64,000 bases of DNA from CAYNSB01 sp964399625 (lineage in GTDB: Bacteria > Planctomycetota > Phycisphaerae > Phycisphaerales > UBA1924): NCBI GenBank assembly GCA_964399625.1, contig CAYNSB010000010.1:18832-82831 (forward strand), in the 5' to 3' direction. Under the pieces are notes generated by a model that saw only the letters and a program-made list of their open reading frames with translations, made no database searches and was not told the DNA's origin. Position 1 is the stretch's first letter. Every line of letters begins with the position of its first letter. This document shows, piece after piece, positions 32,131 to 41,001 of the stretch. The position numbers were made by a program, and so were the translations under genes.

Positions 32131-32763
32131 TCAGGCCCGGCGTCGGCGAATCGCGACGAGCCCGGAAAGGCCCAGCAGCGCTGCGCTCGCCGGCGCGGGC
32201 ACGGCGGTGATCACGCGCACCTGCGGCAAGTCCCCCACCGGCGGGGCCCAGCTGAGGTTGAAGGTCAGCACGTTGCCGCTGATGCTGATGAACGAGGGCG
32301 TCACGAGGCTGATGCCCCGCCCCGTGTAGCCCGTCGGGTACGCGGTGCCCAGCGCGCCGCAGGAGGCGTCGGACAGATCGAGCGCGAGGCGGTTGAACAT
32401 GAGGCCGACGATCGGCGTGGCGAACGTGACCGAGCCGACCGCGCTCGAGTTTGGGATGCCCTGGAAGTGCAGCATGTGGCTGTTGAACGTGCCGCTGAGC
32501 GTGCCGGGCACGGGCGAGGTGTTGCCGCCCGGGTTCTGCGTCTCATCGCAGAAGAGCCCCGTGACGCTGATGTTCTGCTGCTCGTTCCACGCGAACGCGT
32601 TGGGCCCCGTGAGGGCGAACGAGAGGCACGAAGCCGGGGCGGCGATCTGCTGGGCCTGGCTGAAGACGCCGGTGATCGTGGCGTGCGCCGGCACGACGCC
32701 GACGAGAAGTGCGAGAGACGCGACTGCGTAGCGGGCGAGGCTGGTGTTGGCGAGCGGGTTCAT
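32131..32763 (-). CDS. PEP-CTERM protein, array copy 1
   Basis: A 210-residue exported protein: signal (AVASLALLVGVVPAHA), a beta-rich body, and a sorting tail VPAPASAALLG, hydrophobic stretch, then IRRRRA. Body landmarks shared with the three neighbours are AFAWNEQQN, LFCDETQNPGG, GTFNSHMLHF, GSVTFATPIVGLMF, CGALGTAYPT and LTFNLS. Cysteines at the SC, FCD and SCGA positions may pair. No catalytic residues are evident; the tail implies exosortase-dependent cell-surface sorting. Last gene of the array, followed by a strong terminator. The most divergent copy in its central region. Confidence 0.88.
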   Translation of the reverse strand: MNPLANTSLARYAVASLALLVGVVPAHATITGVFSQAQQIAAPASCLSFALTGPNAFAWNEQQNISVTGLFCDETQNPGGNTSPVPGTLSGTFNSHMLHFQGIPNSSAVGSVTFATPIVGLMFNRLALDLSDASCGALGTAYPTGYTGRGISLVTPSFISISGNVLTFNLSWAPPVGDLPQVRVITAVPAPASAALLGLSGLVAIRRRRA

Positions 32764-32835
32764 GGATGGATCCGATCGAATGGAGAGGGAGCTGTTGAGG
32801 CGCGCACGAGGCGAGAGTGAACGAACGGGCGTTCG

Positions 32836-33435
32836 TTAGCGCCGGCGGCGCACGGCCACGAGGCCCGCGAGCCCCAGAACGCCCGCGCTCGCCGGAGCGG
32901 GCACGGCCGTGATGACACGGATCTGGGAGATATCCGCGGTGGGCACGACGGCGAAGAAGTTGAACGAGAGGGTGTTGCCGGTGTACGTGAACGTGGAGAG
33001 GCCCAGGTTCCGCGGGGGGTAGAACGTCGGGTAGGTCGTGCCGATCGCGCCGCACAGCACGTCGGAGCTGTCGAGCAGCGCGTTCTTCCAGATCACCGCG
33101 AGGATGGGCTGGTTGAAGGTGACGGTGCCCTGGGCCGAGTTGACGCCCGAGCGCGAATCGAAGTGGATGAAGTGCGACGCAAAGGTGCCCGTGAGCAGGC
33201 CCGGCGCGGGCGTGGCGCTGCTGCCGGGATTGCCGATCTCGTCGCAGAGGATGCCCGAGGCGACGGTGAAGATCTGCTCATCCCAGGCGTAGGCGTTGGG
33301 GGTGACGAGCGTTCCGGGCACGCAAGAGGAGGGGTTGATGCCGAGCCAGGTGGTCTGCCCGGTGACGCCGGTGATGGAGGCGTTCGCGGTGGAAGCCAAG
33401 GCGAGAGCGGACAGAGCGAGCGTGCGAGGGGACAT
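32836..33435 (-). CDS. PEP-CTERM protein, array copy 2
   Basis: A 199-residue paralogue with signal MSPRTLALSALALASTANA, body motifs AYAWDEQIF, LCDEIGNPGS, FASHFIHFDS, TVTFNQPILAVIW, DVLCGAIGTTYPTFYP and LSFNFF, and tail VPAPASAGVLG with a VRRRR end. The signal region is nearly identical to copy 3, so these two are the most recent duplicates. AAGGAA lies upstream of ATG 33435; the in-frame extension to 33504 lacks signal character. Function unknown; a surface or matrix role is inferred from the tail. Confidence 0.88.
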   Translation of the reverse strand: MSPRTLALSALALASTANASITGVTGQTTWLGINPSSCVPGTLVTPNAYAWDEQIFTVASGILCDEIGNPGSSATPAPGLLTGTFASHFIHFDSRSGVNSAQGTVTFNQPILAVIWKNALLDSSDVLCGAIGTTYPTFYPPRNLGLSTFTYTGNTLSFNFFAVVPTADISQIRVITAVPAPASAGVLGLAGLVAVRRRR

Positions 33436-33503
33436 GAGATTTCCTTTGAGAGTCTGTCTGAGAAGCGGGAAGAGAGAACGGGAGAGGCGGAGTGAGGCGT
33501 GCA

Positions 33504-34106
33504 TCAGCGGCGGCGACGGAGGGCGACGAGCCCGCCCATCCCCAGCAGCGCCGCCGAGGCGGGCGCCGGCACCTGCGTGAGCACGCGAATCTCGGCGAGC
33601 GCGATGACCGGAGAGATCGTGGAGAGGTTGAAGGTCAGCGTGTTGCCGGTGTATGAGAACACCGACGACCCCATCTGACGGAACGGGTAGAGCGTGGGGT
33701 AGGTCGTTCCGATCGCGCCGCAGAGCACGTCGGAGTTGTCGAGGCTGGTGCCGTTGAACATGACGCCCACGATGGGCGCACTGAAGGTGACGCTGCCCTG
33801 GACGAGGCCCACGCCCGAGTTGTCCTCGAAGTGGATGAAGTGGCTGTCCACGGTGCCGGTGACGAGGCCGGGCACGGCACCAATATTGCCCCCGGGGTTG
33901 GGGACGTTGTCACAGAAGACGCCCGAGGAAATGGTGAGGTTCTGCTTCTCGTTCCAGGCGTACGCGGTGAAGCCCGCCAGAGCGCTGGGAACGCAGGAGA
34001 CGGGCGGAGAGCCGAGCAGCGTGGTCTGCCCGGCGACGCCCGTGATCGCGGCGTTCGCGGCCGAAGCAAGAACAAGAGTGGAGAGAGCGAGTGTGCGAGG
34101 GGACAT
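33504..34106 (-). CDS. PEP-CTERM protein, array copy 3
   Basis: A 200-residue paralogue: signal MSPRTLALSTLVLASAANA, body with AYAWNEKQN, VFCDNVPNPGG, VDSHFIHFED, SVTFSAPIVGVMF, DVLCGAIGTTYPTLYPFR and LTFNLS, tail VPAPASAALLG ending LRRRR. It keeps all the body motifs and is a good reference for the family. The gene starts at ATG 34106 and ends 68 nt before copy 2. Confidence 0.88.
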   Translation of the reverse strand: MSPRTLALSTLVLASAANAAITGVAGQTTLLGSPPVSCVPSALAGFTAYAWNEKQNLTISSGVFCDNVPNPGGNIGAVPGLVTGTVDSHFIHFEDNSGVGLVQGSVTFSAPIVGVMFNGTSLDNSDVLCGAIGTTYPTLYPFRQMGSSVFSYTGNTLTFNLSTISPVIALAEIRVLTQVPAPASAALLGMGGLVALRRRR

Positions 34107-34196
34107 GGGTACCTCAGAAGACAGCGGATGTGAAGGAATCTCGATCGCGCCAAGCCACCGACGTCGTCGGTCGGTTTCACGCTCAGGCATGCCCGA

Positions 34197-34799
34197 TCAG
34201 CGCCGACGCCGCACGGCGAGCGCACCGCCCAATCCCAGCAGCGCGAGGCTGCCCGGCGCGGGCACGGCGTGGGTGAGCACGCGGATCTCGGTGAGGATGG
34301 GCGCCGAGAACGACGAGTTGATCTGGAAGTTGAGGACGTTGCCGGTGAAGTTGAACCCGGACGTGGTGAACTGGCGGAAGGGGTAGAACGTCGGGTAGAG
34401 CGTGCCCAGCGCGCCACAGTTGCCGTCGGTGTTGTCCAGGCTCGTGGTCTGGAAGATGACGCCGACGATCGGCTGGTTGAACGTCACGGTGCCCGCGGCG
34501 CCGACGACGCCCGGCAGGCTCTCGAAGTGGATCACGTGGCTGTCGAACTGGCCCGAGAGCGTGCCGGCGATCGCTCCGCCCGAGGTGCCGGGGTTCTGCG
34601 TCTCGTCCGCGAAGATCGGGCCGTTGATGTTGGTCCGCTCGTTCCAGGCGAAGGCCTGGAAACTGGCCAGAGCGCCGGCAAGGGCCGAGGGCGGTGCGCC
34701 GATCTGCGTGATGGTGCCCGACACGCTCACGATCGAGGCGTGGGCGAGCGAGCCGGTCAGTGCGAGCGCGGCGACAGAAGCGAGCGTGCGAGTCGTCAT
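34197..34799 (-). CDS. PEP-CTERM protein, array copy 4 (promoter-proximal)
   Basis: A 200-residue paralogue: signal LASVAALALTGSLAHA, body with FAWNERTN, IFADETQNPG, FDSHVIHFES, TVTFNQPIVGVIF, NCGALGTLYPTFYPFR and a tail HAVPAPGSLALLG ending VRRRR. The cysteines seen in copies 1-3 at the SC and FCD positions are missing (IFADE), so the disulfide pattern must differ. ATAGGAGAAGG precedes the ATG, a ribosome site that recurs with little change 260 bp upstream. First gene of the four-gene array. Confidence 0.88.
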   Translation of the reverse strand: MTTRTLASVAALALTGSLAHASIVSVSGTITQIGAPPSALAGALASFQAFAWNERTNINGPIFADETQNPGTSGGAIAGTLSGQFDSHVIHFESLPGVVGAAGTVTFNQPIVGVIFQTTSLDNTDGNCGALGTLYPTFYPFRQFTTSGFNFTGNVLNFQINSSFSAPILTEIRVLTHAVPAPGSLALLGLGGALAVRRRR

Positions 34800-34835
34800 G
34801 TCCTTCTCCTATGAGTGAGCAAATCCGGGCCGAGG

Positions 34836-34854
34836 AAAACCCCGCTCGTCGGGG
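34836..34854 (-). terminator. Attenuator-like short hairpin upstream of the PEP-CTERM array
   Basis: On the minus strand CCCCG, loop ACGAG, CGGGG followed by TTTTCC. With only a 5-bp stem it is weak, but it lies between a possible leader reading frame and the first array gene. Confidence 0.35.
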
Positions 34855-34940
34855 CTACCCGGCGAGGCGAGACGATGGGAGAGAGAGTGAGAGAGAAAGA
34901 GACCGTTCAGCAGCGTGGGGCGTTCCCCCGCCGCGGGAGT

Positions 34941-35060
34941 TCAGCGGGCCGGCGGGCACGCTCCGGCGGGGAGATCACCCCGGCGCGGCGCGCGAGTGCC
35001 GCGGAGCAGTTCCCTGGGGAACGGCCGTGGCATCGCCTGGGTTTGTGGTGCGGGTGTCAT
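34941..35060 (-). pseudogene. Possible leader peptide or decayed 5' end of a fifth array copy
   Basis: A 39-codon frame starting ATGACACCCGC after CTCATAGGAGAAGACA. The 5' sequence and first codons match array copy 4 (CTCATAGGAGAAGGAC then ATGACGACTCGC), but the rest is Arg/Pro-rich with no signal peptide. It may be a remnant of a lost array member or a short translated leader; coding status is unproven. Confidence 0.3.
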
Positions 35061-35131
35061 TGTCTTCTCCTATGAGCCGAACGGAGGCGGCCTCGCGTCC
35101 GGCACACAGACTGCGGGCGCGGCGGGGCGAT

Positions 35132-35154
35132 CTTGCAGCGGTGCAAGTCTTTTT
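35132..35154 (+). terminator. Plus-strand intrinsic terminator with no evident gene upstream
   Basis: CTTGCA (35132-35137), loop GCGG, TGCAAG (35142-35147), then TCTTTTT. All recognised neighbouring genes are on the minus strand, so any transcript it stops would be an unannotated plus-strand or antisense RNA. Confidence 0.6.
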
Positions 35155-35195
35155 CGCATCATGATTTGAACACGAGCCGAACGCGGCTGTGGACC

Positions 35196-36974
35196 CTATT
35201 TCGACCCCGGCTCCAGGGCCCGCAGCGCGGGCTCGCGCTCGATGGGGTTTGGCGACTCCGCGGGGCGCACGCTCGCGGCGTCTTCGGCCTGCGGGCGCTG
35301 CGCCTTGTCGGGCTTGGCGGGCTCCCACTGCACGCGCGTCGCGCCCAGCAGGGTTCCCGTCGCGACCGCCAGCTCCACCTGGGCGAGCTGGTACTGGGTG
35401 AGGGCCTGGATCTCCGAGAGCTGGGCCTCGGCCAGACGCGTCGCCGAGTCGAGCACGTTGGTGCTGGTGGAGGAGCCCACGTCGAACTGTCGCTGCTCGG
35501 CGGCGAGCGTGCGCGTGGCAAGGATCGTCGCCTGCCTCGCGGCGAGGATGCTCTGCCACCCGGACTGGAGCTTGTCCACCGCGTCCAGCACGTCCTGACG
35601 CACCGTCTGCCGGCGCGCCTCCTTGGTGCTCAGGCGCTGCAGACGCGTGAGCGTCGCCTGGCGCAGGCGGGCGAGGGCGCCCTCGTTGCCCAGCGGCACC
35701 GACAGGTTTGCGCCGATCGACCAGTCCTCGTAGTCCTTGCGCTCGAGCTGGCGGAAGCTGTCCTGGGAGGAGGCGCCCAGCCCGTTGATGGTGTAGGAGC
35801 CCGTGACGTCCAGCTGCGGGAGCGTCTGGTTCTGCGCGTAGCGGATGTTCGCGGCATCGGCGAGCAGACGCAGCTCGAGCTCGAGCATCTCCATGCGGTT
35901 CTGTTCGGCGGCGTTGGCGAGCGAGCCCGCGTCGAAGAGGTACTCGACCGGGTTCGGGTCGGTCGCGGTCGCGATGACCGTGGACGTGTCCACGTCCAGG
36001 TCGCGCCGGTTCATCAGGCGCTTGAGCTCACGCTGCTGCGTGAGCACGCTCTGCTGGGCGCTGATGATCGACCCGAGGCGCTGCGCGACGCCCGACTGCG
36101 CACGGATCACCTCGATCTCGGCGACCTTCCCCGCGCGGGACTGGCGCTCGGCCCGCTTGAGCTGCTCGTCGGCGAGCTCGTACTGCTGCTGGCTCACGTC
36201 CAGCGAGCGCCGCGCCTGGAACAGGCCCCAGTACGCGCGCTCGACGCTCGCGAGCTCGTTGATGATCGCGAGCTTAGTCTGCGTCTGGCTGATCTGCTGG
36301 TTGTAGCTCGCGACGCGGATCTGGGTGGTGCTCACCTCGCGCCCGGCGTTGCGCAGCAGCGGGTGCGAGATGGAGAACTGCAGGTCCGACGTGTACGAGG
36401 GGTTCAGCGTCGAGAAGATGTTGTTCGTCTCGTTCTTGGTCCAGGGGAGCGACACGGTCGCGCTGCCGCCCGTCCGCAGGGGGATCGTCACGCCGGGATC
36501 GATCTGCGTCGTCTTCTGCTGGGCCGACGAGAGCGTCGAGGCGGTGGGCTGATCGAGGTTCTGGTAATTGGCCCGGGTCGTGAAGAGCGCCTCGAACCGC
36601 GACTGCTCGATGTTCACGGACTCCTGGGCGATCTCCGGGTTGACGAGCTGGACCTTCAGGTCGAGGTTGTTCGCCAGGGCCGAGGCGCGCGCGTCGTCGA
36701 GGGTGAGATCGGCCTTGGCGAGCCCCGCGAAGCGCTGGCGTTCGGCGATGATCGCCTGCTGCTGCTGCTCGACGCTCCCCGCGCCGCTCGCCGGGCGTGC
36801 GTACTGGTCGATGGACAGGGTGTCGATGCGGCGCAGGCGCTCCACGGGCACGCGGTGCCCCAGGTCCGACTCGTCGCGCCAGAGCGGATTGGCGCACCCC
36901 GCGAGACCCGATGCCGCGAGCATCGCGCCGGCGATCGACAGGGATCGGACGCACGACGGACGAGGATCACTCAT
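35196..36974 (-). CDS. TolC-family outer-membrane efflux protein
   Basis: A 592-residue outer-membrane channel subunit, a trimeric exit duct for the adjacent MacA-MacB-type pump. The signal ends AMLAASGLAGC, a lipobox as in many OprM-type proteins. Two repeated helical-barrel halves are visible: ADLTLDDARASALANNLDLKVQ near 88 and ARLRQATLTRLQRLSTKEARRQ near 435, with long heptad-rich coiled coils. The Pro/Ala/Arg-rich C-terminal tail is unusual. It overlaps the permease gene by 8 nt, showing one operon (adaptor, ATPase, permease, TolC). Confidence 0.92.
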   Translation of the reverse strand: MSDPRPSCVRSLSIAGAMLAASGLAGCANPLWRDESDLGHRVPVERLRRIDTLSIDQYARPASGAGSVEQQQQAIIAERQRFAGLAKADLTLDDARASALANNLDLKVQLVNPEIAQESVNIEQSRFEALFTTRANYQNLDQPTASTLSSAQQKTTQIDPGVTIPLRTGGSATVSLPWTKNETNNIFSTLNPSYTSDLQFSISHPLLRNAGREVSTTQIRVASYNQQISQTQTKLAIINELASVERAYWGLFQARRSLDVSQQQYELADEQLKRAERQSRAGKVAEIEVIRAQSGVAQRLGSIISAQQSVLTQQRELKRLMNRRDLDVDTSTVIATATDPNPVEYLFDAGSLANAAEQNRMEMLELELRLLADAANIRYAQNQTLPQLDVTGSYTINGLGASSQDSFRQLERKDYEDWSIGANLSVPLGNEGALARLRQATLTRLQRLSTKEARRQTVRQDVLDAVDKLQSGWQSILAARQATILATRTLAAEQRQFDVGSSTSTNVLDSATRLAEAQLSEIQALTQYQLAQVELAVATGTLLGATRVQWEPAKPDKAQRPQAEDAASVRPAESPNPIEREPALRALEPGSK

Positions 36975-38192
36975 GCCTCAGGGCCTCGATGGGGTCCAGC
37001 CGCGACGCCTTGATCGCGGGGAACATGCCCGCGACGACGCCGACAAGCGCGCAGGCGCACACCGAGAGCGCGGGGGCCCACCAGGGCACCGCCGCCTCGG
37101 GCACCTTGATCTTCATCAGCAGCACCAGCCCGAACCCGATGCCCAGCCCGACCAGCGCCCCCACCACGCACAATGTCACCGCCTCGACCAGGAACTGGAT
37201 GAGCACCACGCTGGGCTTGGCCCCCACCGCCTTGCGCAGACCGATCTCGCGTGTGCGCTCCGAGACGCTCGCGAGCATGATGTTCATGATGCCGATGCCG
37301 CCCACGAGCAGAGAGATGCCCACCAGGACCGCGGTGAGGAGCGTGAGAAACTGCCCGAGCTTGCGGATCTGCTCGATGTACTGCTCGATCGCCTCGACAC
37401 CGAAGGTGTCCGGCTCGTCGGGCTTGAGCAGACGCGACTTGCGCATGTAGAAACGGACCTCCGCCTTGGCGTCCTCGTACAGCTCGGGGCTCTTGGTTGT
37501 TGCGACGGCGTAGAGGCGTGGCTCGGAGCGGAGCATCTGCCCCGTGCGGAACGGCATGTAGACCTCCGAGCGCGCCTCATCCCCGCCGAACATCGGGGAG
37601 ACGGTCTTGGTCTCCACGACGCCCACGATGGTGAACGCGCGCCCGCCGACGAGGATGCGCTGCCCGATCGGGTTTCGATCGAGCCCGAGCTCCCCGATCG
37701 CCTTGTCGTTGATGATGCAGACCGACAGGCGCTGCTCCTCGTCGATCTCCGAGAGCTGGCGTCCCTGGATGGCGAATCGCTGCTCGATCTCATGCCAGCT
37801 CGGGCGGACCGCCTGCACCGTGACCATGTCCTTGTACGTCCGCCCGTACTGCACGGACGTGGACATCTCCATCACGGGCGTGAGCGCGCGGATCGAGGGG
37901 GCTGCGTTGGCAAGCCCGTCGACCTCCTTCACGCTCATGCGGATCTGCCGCCACGAGTACCGATCGCGCTGCCCCTGGGGCATGCGCGGGAAGATCCAGA
38001 CCTTGTTGGCGCCGACGGACGAGAACTCGCGGAGGATGTACCCCTCGGCCCCCTTGGTCGCCGCCGCCACGAAGACCACCGCCGCCACGCCGATAAGGAT
38101 GCCCAGGAGCGTGAGGACCGCGCGCACCTTGTTCGCCCAGATCTGCTGGAGCGCGAGCCCCACGGTCTGCATGAGCAGGCGAACGAACCACA

Positions 38193-38196
<4 letters not shown>
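36967..38196 (-). CDS. MacB-type ABC transporter permease
   Basis: A 409-residue inner-membrane permease. An N-terminal membrane segment (VRAVLTLLGILIGVAAVVFVAA) leads to a MacB periplasmic core domain, then three C-terminal membrane segments of the FtsX fold with the signature SERTREIGLRKAVGAKPSVVL and the final ASRLDPIEALRHE. It is split from its ATPase, unlike E. coli MacB, where both are fused. It overlaps the ATPase gene by 4 nt and tolC by 8 nt. Such pumps export macrolides, lipopeptides, toxins or outer-membrane lipids through TolC; the substrate is unknown. Confidence 0.93.
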
Positions 38197-38975
<779 letters not shown>

Positions 38976-39014
38976 GGGGGAGGGCGACGCGGGCGCGAGG
39001 GCGCAACGAAACCG

Positions 39015-40367
39015 TCAGCTCTTGCCGTTGGCGGGCTTCTCCTGCGCGACCTCGCTCTTGGCCTTCTCGTCGGGCTTCGCGCCCGGGGCGGCGTTCTTCT
39101 TCTTGAGCGTGCCCTCCTCCGCGACGAGCTGCTCGTGGCGGAGCGTCGTGAGCACCTTGAACGGTCCCGAGACGATCCGATCGCCCTCGCTGAGCCCCGC
39201 CACGATCACGGTGTGCGTCACGTCGCTCGTGCCGATGCTGACCGGAACGGCCTTGGTCCTTCCGTCCGTGCCGATGACGTACACGATCCGCGCGAACACC
39301 TTGTTCGAGTCCACGTTCGGGTTGCCCTCGGTCGCGCTCTTGGGGAGTTCGTCCACCCGACGGTCCACCACCGCCTGGCTGGGCACCTTGAGGACATCGG
39401 GGAACGTCTCGACCTGGATGTCGGCGTTGGCGGTGTACCCCGAGCGCAGGCGGTCGCCCTTGGGCAGTTGCGCGGCGTTGTCGAGCTTCACGAGGATCTG
39501 CGTCTCGAAGTAGCTCGTGCCGTCGCGGTCCTGCAGACGCTTGAGCCCGACGAGGTCCACGACGCCGTCGAACGCTCGGTCGGTGTACGCATTCAGGAAG
39601 ATCTTGGCGCTCTGTCCCGCCTTGACCGGCGCGACGTTGGCCTCGTCAACGCGGGCCTTCATCAGCATAACCGAGAAGTCCGCGATCTCCATGATCACGG
39701 TGCCGGCGTTGTTGAACGTGCCGAGCACCTGCTCGCCCACTTCCAGGTTCAGACGCGTGATGATGCCGTTGATGGGCGAGCGGATCGTCGTGTACTCGAG
39801 GTTCTTCTGCGCCCGGGTCACGTTCGCGGCGCCGACCTCGACGTTGTGCTCGGCCGCACGCACGCTCGCCTGCTGGTTCAGGAACCGCGCCTGCGCGGCG
39901 TCGTAGTCCGCCTTGCTCACGTCCTTCGTCTCGAAAAGGCGAGCGACTCGATCGAACTCCAGCTTCGTGTTCGCCAGCTCGGCCTTGAGCCCATCGAGCC
40001 GAGCCTCGTCCCCCTTCAGGCTCGCCTGCGCGCTCTGCAGTGCGGCGACGTAGTCGTCCGCGTCCAGCCGAACCACGACATCGCCCGCCTTGACCTCATC
40101 GCCCTCGCGGAACGGGAGGGCCGTGATCTTTGCAGAAACCTGCGCGCTGATGGAGACCTTGGTCTTGGGCTCGATGTTGCCGGGCGCCGAGACGAGGCGC
40201 GTGAGGTTGCCACGCTTCACCGGCTCGATGCGGACTTCCAGGGGCTTGCTCCCCGGGCGCATGCCGGCGAGCAGGTCCTTGCCCGTGGGCGTGGCGAACA
40301 GGAACACCCCGCTGCCGCCGCAGAGCAGGGCAATCACGACGAAGATCCCAACGAACCACTTCCACAT
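39015..40367 (-). CDS. MacA-type periplasmic adaptor (membrane fusion protein)
   Basis: A 450-residue adaptor joining the permease to TolC. The N-terminal membrane anchor is VGIFVVIALLCGGSGVFLF; a lipoyl-like half-motif PGNIEPKTKVSISAQVSAKI, a coiled-coil hairpin (about 95-170), the second lipoyl half IRSPINGIITRLNLEVGEQV, and beta-barrel and membrane-proximal domains follow. The C-terminus is Lys/Pro/Ala-rich (KKKNAAPGAKPDEK). First gene of the operon; GGAGG sits 8 nt before ATG 40367. Confidence 0.93.
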   Translation of the reverse strand: MWKWFVGIFVVIALLCGGSGVFLFATPTGKDLLAGMRPGSKPLEVRIEPVKRGNLTRLVSAPGNIEPKTKVSISAQVSAKITALPFREGDEVKAGDVVVRLDADDYVAALQSAQASLKGDEARLDGLKAELANTKLEFDRVARLFETKDVSKADYDAAQARFLNQQASVRAAEHNVEVGAANVTRAQKNLEYTTIRSPINGIITRLNLEVGEQVLGTFNNAGTVIMEIADFSVMLMKARVDEANVAPVKAGQSAKIFLNAYTDRAFDGVVDLVGLKRLQDRDGTSYFETQILVKLDNAAQLPKGDRLRSGYTANADIQVETFPDVLKVPSQAVVDRRVDELPKSATEGNPNVDSNKVFARIVYVIGTDGRTKAVPVSIGTSDVTHTVIVAGLSEGDRIVSGPFKVLTTLRHEQLVAEEGTLKKKNAAPGAKPDEKAKSEVAQEKPANGKS

Positions 40368-40597
40368 CGAGAGGGCCTCCGCGTGATCCCCCCCTCCCCG
40401 CCCCCCCACGATGCGCCGGCCGAATCCGTCCGCCGAGCCTTGCTTGGGAACTCTCGCGTGCGAGTTTCTGATTCGCCACGCATCGTCCGATGGGCCGGTA
40501 CGTTAGCCCCGCCAAGGGTGCCGCGTCCCGGCGCGTCCGCCTCGGATCGACATCCTTTCGATACGATTGATGACGCGCCGCACACAGGAGAGCCACC

Positions 40598-40978
40598 ATG
40601 CCCGCCCCCGTCGTCCATTTCGAGATCGGCTGCCAGAACTCTGAACGGTCCGCTCGGTTCTATGGCGATCTGTTCGGCTGGACGTTCAACGCCATGGGCC
40701 CGGCCCAGATGATCACCAACCTCGGGCAACGACCCGATGGCACCAAGGCGAGCGAGGGAATCGGCGGGCACCTCAACTCGCTCGGGCACCCGCCTCACCA
40801 GTACGTCACCATCTACGCGATGGTGGACGACATCGAGGCGACGCTCGCCAAGGCCGTGAAGCTCGGCGGCAAGGTCTGCGTCCCCAAGCAGGAGGTCCCG
40901 GGCATGGGCTGGTTCGCGTGGTTCCAGGACCCCGAGGGCAACGCCCTGGGGCTCTGGACGCCGATGAGCAAGCGCTGA
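40598..40978 (+). CDS. Glyoxalase/bleomycin-resistance (VOC) family protein
   Basis: A 126-residue single-module VOC protein: HFEIGCQNSERSARFYGDLFGW at the start and AWFQDPEGNALGLW at the end, with the metal-ligand His in the first strand and Glu near GNALGL position. VOC proteins include lyases, dioxygenases and antibiotic-binding proteins, and the substrate cannot be assigned. AGGAG lies 6 nt before the ATG. Stands alone between divergent and convergent neighbours. Confidence 0.85.
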   Translation: MPAPVVHFEIGCQNSERSARFYGDLFGWTFNAMGPAQMITNLGQRPDGTKASEGIGGHLNSLGHPPHQYVTIYAMVDDIEATLAKAVKLGGKVCVPKQEVPGMGWFAWFQDPEGNALGLWTPMSKR

Positions 40979-41001
40979 CACGGCACCATCCGACGAGCGC
41001 C

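Larger units (their letters stand above)
34800..35195. other. 396-bp non-coding stretch between the PEP-CTERM array and the efflux operon
   Basis: It holds the array's ribosome site, a short GC hairpin followed on the minus strand by TTTT (34836-34854), a purine-rich (GA)n tract near 34880-34910, a 39-codon minus-strand reading frame (34941-35060) whose ribosome site copies that of array copy 4, and a plus-strand terminator (35132-35154). No convincing conserved gene. Confidence 0.7.

Noticed and set aside
34815..35075. An 86-codon plus-strand frame upstream of the array
   Set aside because: Arg/Gly/Ser-rich with no signal or domain and no ribosome site, although the downstream plus-strand terminator leaves a transcript possible.
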